DNA of 6,801 nucleotides from Planctomycetaceae bacterium (GTDB lineage Bacteria > Planctomycetota > Planctomycetia > Pirellulales > UBA1268), in contig CACORA010000055.1 in the NCBI GenBank assembly GCA_902629495.1, positions 1 to 6,801 of the forward strand, given 5' to 3'. The first letter of the stretch is position 1; every line of letters begins with the position of its first letter. Made by a program: the position numbers and the translations under genes. Of the stretch, positions 5,103 to 6,801 are shown piece by piece. Under the pieces are notes generated by a model, which saw nothing but the letters and a program-made list of their open reading frames with translations, did not search any database and had not been told where the DNA came from.

Positions 5103-6704
5103 ATGATCCGAAGTCATCGCGATTTTCACTACGTGAAGTGGAGCATTTTATCTGCCGTGCTGGTCGCTGTAGTGAGCCCATTACGAGCTGCTTCGTCCAC
5201 AGAACAGCCAAATATTGTTATCGTCATGGCTGATGACCTTGGTTGGAACCATGTTGGTGTCGACAAGCCAACATTGGGAACGGCACCTGCCGTCTATCAG
5301 ACACCGAATCTGGCTCGCCTTGCATCGCAGGGACTGAGTTTTCCGTTTGCCTATGCACAGCCGAATTGTGCACCCACACGAGCGGCAATGCTCAGTGGCC
5401 AGTATGCACCGAGGGTTCATAATGATGTGTACGTGGTTCAAAGCCTGAACCGGTTTGGCCGCGGTGGAGTCTCAAAGCAGGATGCACAATTTGATGGGCC
5501 ACCCCAACATGAAGATGTTGCGGTAGAAGCAATCACGATCGCCGAAGCACTCAAGAAGAATGGATATGCTACAGCCCACATTGGAAAATATCATGTCGGC
5601 GGGCACAGCGGACCTGAAACACTACCTGAGAATGTTGGTTTTGACATTAACATTGGTGGCTTTCAGCAGGGGCATCAACCTACCTGTTTCGCATCACGCA
5701 AGGACGACCAATGGACATTCAAAGGTGTTGGTCGGGGTGACTTTGATCGCTGGGGTGAGCCGTACGACAGTGCCTATCTTTCTCGACGTTCCCTGCCGAC
5801 CTCATTGCTTGGGACGCCAAAACATATTTGTGATGCTGTCGGTGATGCAGTGGAAGAAACAGTCAGCAGGCTTACGGCAGCCGATGCGCCATTTTACATG
5901 CAGGTGCATACCTACGCTGTTCATGGTCCCGTCAAGGCACGTCCGGATCTCAAGCAGCAGGCACAATCACGGGCAGATGGCCAACGGAAGGCAGAGTACC
6001 TTGGCTTTATTTGTGGAGTCGATGAAATTCTGGGCCGTCTGATTACTCGTCTGGAGGATCCAAATGGAGATGGCCGCACATCAGACTCAGTGCTTGAGAA
6101 GACAGTTGTCTTTTTCACCTCTGATAACGGTGGAACCCATGCCACGAATGTTCCATTGTCAGGTGAGAAGGGCATGTTTACTGAAGGGGGTATCCGTGTC
6201 CCACTTGTTGCGTACTGGAAGGGTCATATTCCTGCAGATACTGTGAGTGATCGAATGGTGCATGCAGTCGACTACTATCCCACCTGCCTGGCACTGGCTG
6301 GCAATACATGGAAGCCATCATCCGATACACATCCGCTTGACGGAGAGTCCTTTGCAGATGAATTGCTCGCTCCTGGTACGCATGAAGATCGTGGCCCGAT
6401 CTGCTATCTCTTTCCGGGCTATCTCGATCGTCGTGCTCAGCCAGGCGCATGGATCATCGATGAGGTTGATGGAAAGCGATATAAAGCTTGGTATGACTAT
6501 GAGGATGACGTGTGGTCGTTATTCTCGATTCGTGACGATGTCGGTGAAAAGAAAAACCTTTCAACAAAAAACAAAAAGATTTTGTATGCGTTGGCTGGTC
6601 GCCTTGATGCGTGGCTTACAAACAGTCATCCAACATGGCAGCCGAAGTATCCGATTTCTCGGCGAACACAAAAATCAGCTGGAAAGCCACCGCTGCCAGA
6701 ATGA
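5103..6704 (+). CDS. Secreted type I (formylglycine) sulfatase
   Basis: A 533-residue exported sulfatase that hydrolyses a sulfate ester, probably on a carbohydrate. Residues 12-30 form a signal peptide (hydrophobic SILSAVLVAVV, then LRAAS), so it acts in the periplasm or outside. All active-site residues of the alkaline-phosphatase-like sulfatase fold can be placed: Asp44-Asp45 in MADDLGW (metal), Cys89 and Arg93 in CAPTRAAMLSG (Cys becomes formylglycine), Lys162 and His164 in GKYHVGG, His274 in VHGP, Asp341-Asn342 in TSDNGG (metal) and Lys356 in GEKGMFTEGG. The site has Thr instead of the classical Ser after Pro, a known variant. LPENVGFDINIGG (174-186) is typical of bacterial polysaccharide sulfatases. 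The C-terminal subdomain (about 430-515) ends in a proline- and lysine-rich tail. The sulfatase subfamily and sugar cannot be decided here. A maturase (FGE or anSME) must be encoded elsewhere. The gene stands alone on its strand, divergent from the sugar-acid operon. Confidence 0.95.
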   Translation: MIRSHRDFHYVKWSILSAVLVAVVSPLRAASSTEQPNIVIVMADDLGWNHVGVDKPTLGTAPAVYQTPNLARLASQGLSFPFAYAQPNCAPTRAAMLSGQYAPRVHNDVYVVQSLNRFGRGGVSKQDAQFDGPPQHEDVAVEAITIAEALKKNGYATAHIGKYHVGGHSGPETLPENVGFDINIGGFQQGHQPTCFASRKDDQWTFKGVGRGDFDRWGEPYDSAYLSRRSLPTSLLGTPKHICDAVGDAVEETVSRLTAADAPFYMQVHTYAVHGPVKARPDLKQQAQSRADGQRKAEYLGFICGVDEILGRLITRLEDPNGDGRTSDSVLEKTVVFFTSDNGGTHATNVPLSGEKGMFTEGGIRVPLVAYWKGHIPADTVSDRMVHAVDYYPTCLALAGNTWKPSSDTHPLDGESFADELLAPGTHEDRGPICYLFPGYLDRRAQPGAWIIDEVDGKRYKAWYDYEDDVWSLFSIRDDVGEKKNLSTKNKKILYALAGRLDAWLTNSHPTWQPKYPISRRTQKSAGKPPLPE

Positions 6705-6775
6705 TCTCATATCAGCACTGGATCACAGTGGATGCACGGAGGTTCTGCTGAACATTACCCGTGGGAAACGTCACC

Positions 6776-6801
6776 ATGAATAGGCATGTCTCAATCTTCA
6801 C
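6776..6801 (+). CDS. Possible start of a downstream gene, cut by window end
   Basis: An ATG at 6776 opens a frame (Met-Asn-Arg-His-Val-Ser-Ile-Phe) that runs off the window. It lies 72 bases after the sulfatase stop on the same strand. A GGGA at 6762-6765 could be a weak ribosome site. Eight codons cannot show whether this is a real gene or what it makes. The 6705-6775 gap holds only a short CACTG/CAGTG hairpin (6716-6730) without a T-run, so read-through from the sulfatase is possible. Confidence 0.3.

Noticed and set aside
5092..5106. Four-codon minicistron overlapping the sulfatase start
   Set aside because: Spacing from AAAGGA is only 2 bases, too close for efficient use; most likely chance.
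5560..6042. 160-codon and similar + strand frames within the sulfatase
   Set aside because: Shadows in another frame of a complete sulfatase; no start site or domain.
6712..6751. Hairpins after the sulfatase (CACTG/CAGTG at 6716-6730; TCAGCA/TGCTGA at 6712-6751)
   Set aside because: Stems of only 5 and 6 pairs, the second with a 28-base loop, and no T-run; not enough to call a terminator.
6247..6783. 178-codon + strand frame running past the sulfatase stop
   Set aside because: Most of it overlaps the sulfatase C-terminal domain, and the translation is rich in Met, Arg and Ser without family features.

Overview
The window most likely comes from the chromosome of a planctomycete (Planctomycetota), probably an aquatic one that feeds on polysaccharides. 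This is inferred from the gene content: a secreted DUF1080 protein, a secreted formylglycine sulfatase with a C-x-P-T-R active site, and sugar-acid catabolic genes whose sequences resemble planctomycete versions I remember. Base composition looks moderate in GC. No RNA gene, CRISPR array, insertion sequence or phage gene was seen.

Layout. (1) Positions 1-256 hold no convincing gene; they contain an operator-like dyad and a short direct repeat upstream of the first gene. (2) Positions 257-1568, + strand, hold a two-gene unit: a secreted DUF1080 (3-keto-disaccharide hydrolase-like) protein, overlapped by 8 bases by a cytoplasmic HD-like protein that appears to have lost two of its metal ligands. 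(3) Positions 1569-1653 form a short convergent gap with a bulged hairpin and a 12-bp palindrome. (4) Positions 4942 down to 1654, - strand, hold a probable three-gene operon, in transcription order: a D-isomer-specific 2-hydroxyacid dehydrogenase, an Ldh_2-family (malate/L-lactate-type) dehydrogenase, and a PfkB kinase that looks like 2-keto-3-deoxygluconate kinase. (5) Positions 4943-5102 are a divergent control region. (6) Positions 5103-6704, + strand, hold a complete secreted sulfatase with every catalytic residue visible. (7) The last 26 bases may start another gene.

How the parts may work together (inference). The sulfatase would remove sulfate esters from a polysaccharide or oligosaccharide outside the cytoplasm. 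The divergent operon would process released acidic sugars inside the cell: two NAD(P)-dependent dehydrogenases from unrelated folds interconvert 2-hydroxyacids and 2-oxoacids, and the kinase phosphorylates a 2-keto-3-deoxy sugar acid for aldol cleavage. The matching aldolase, any transporter and the sulfatase-maturing enzyme are not in the window. The most notable points are the neighbouring pair of structurally unrelated dehydrogenases, which could invert the stereochemistry of a hydroxyacid, and the degenerate HD protein coupled to a secreted protein. I see no clearly unprecedented system; the families are known and the novelty, if any, lies in the combinations.
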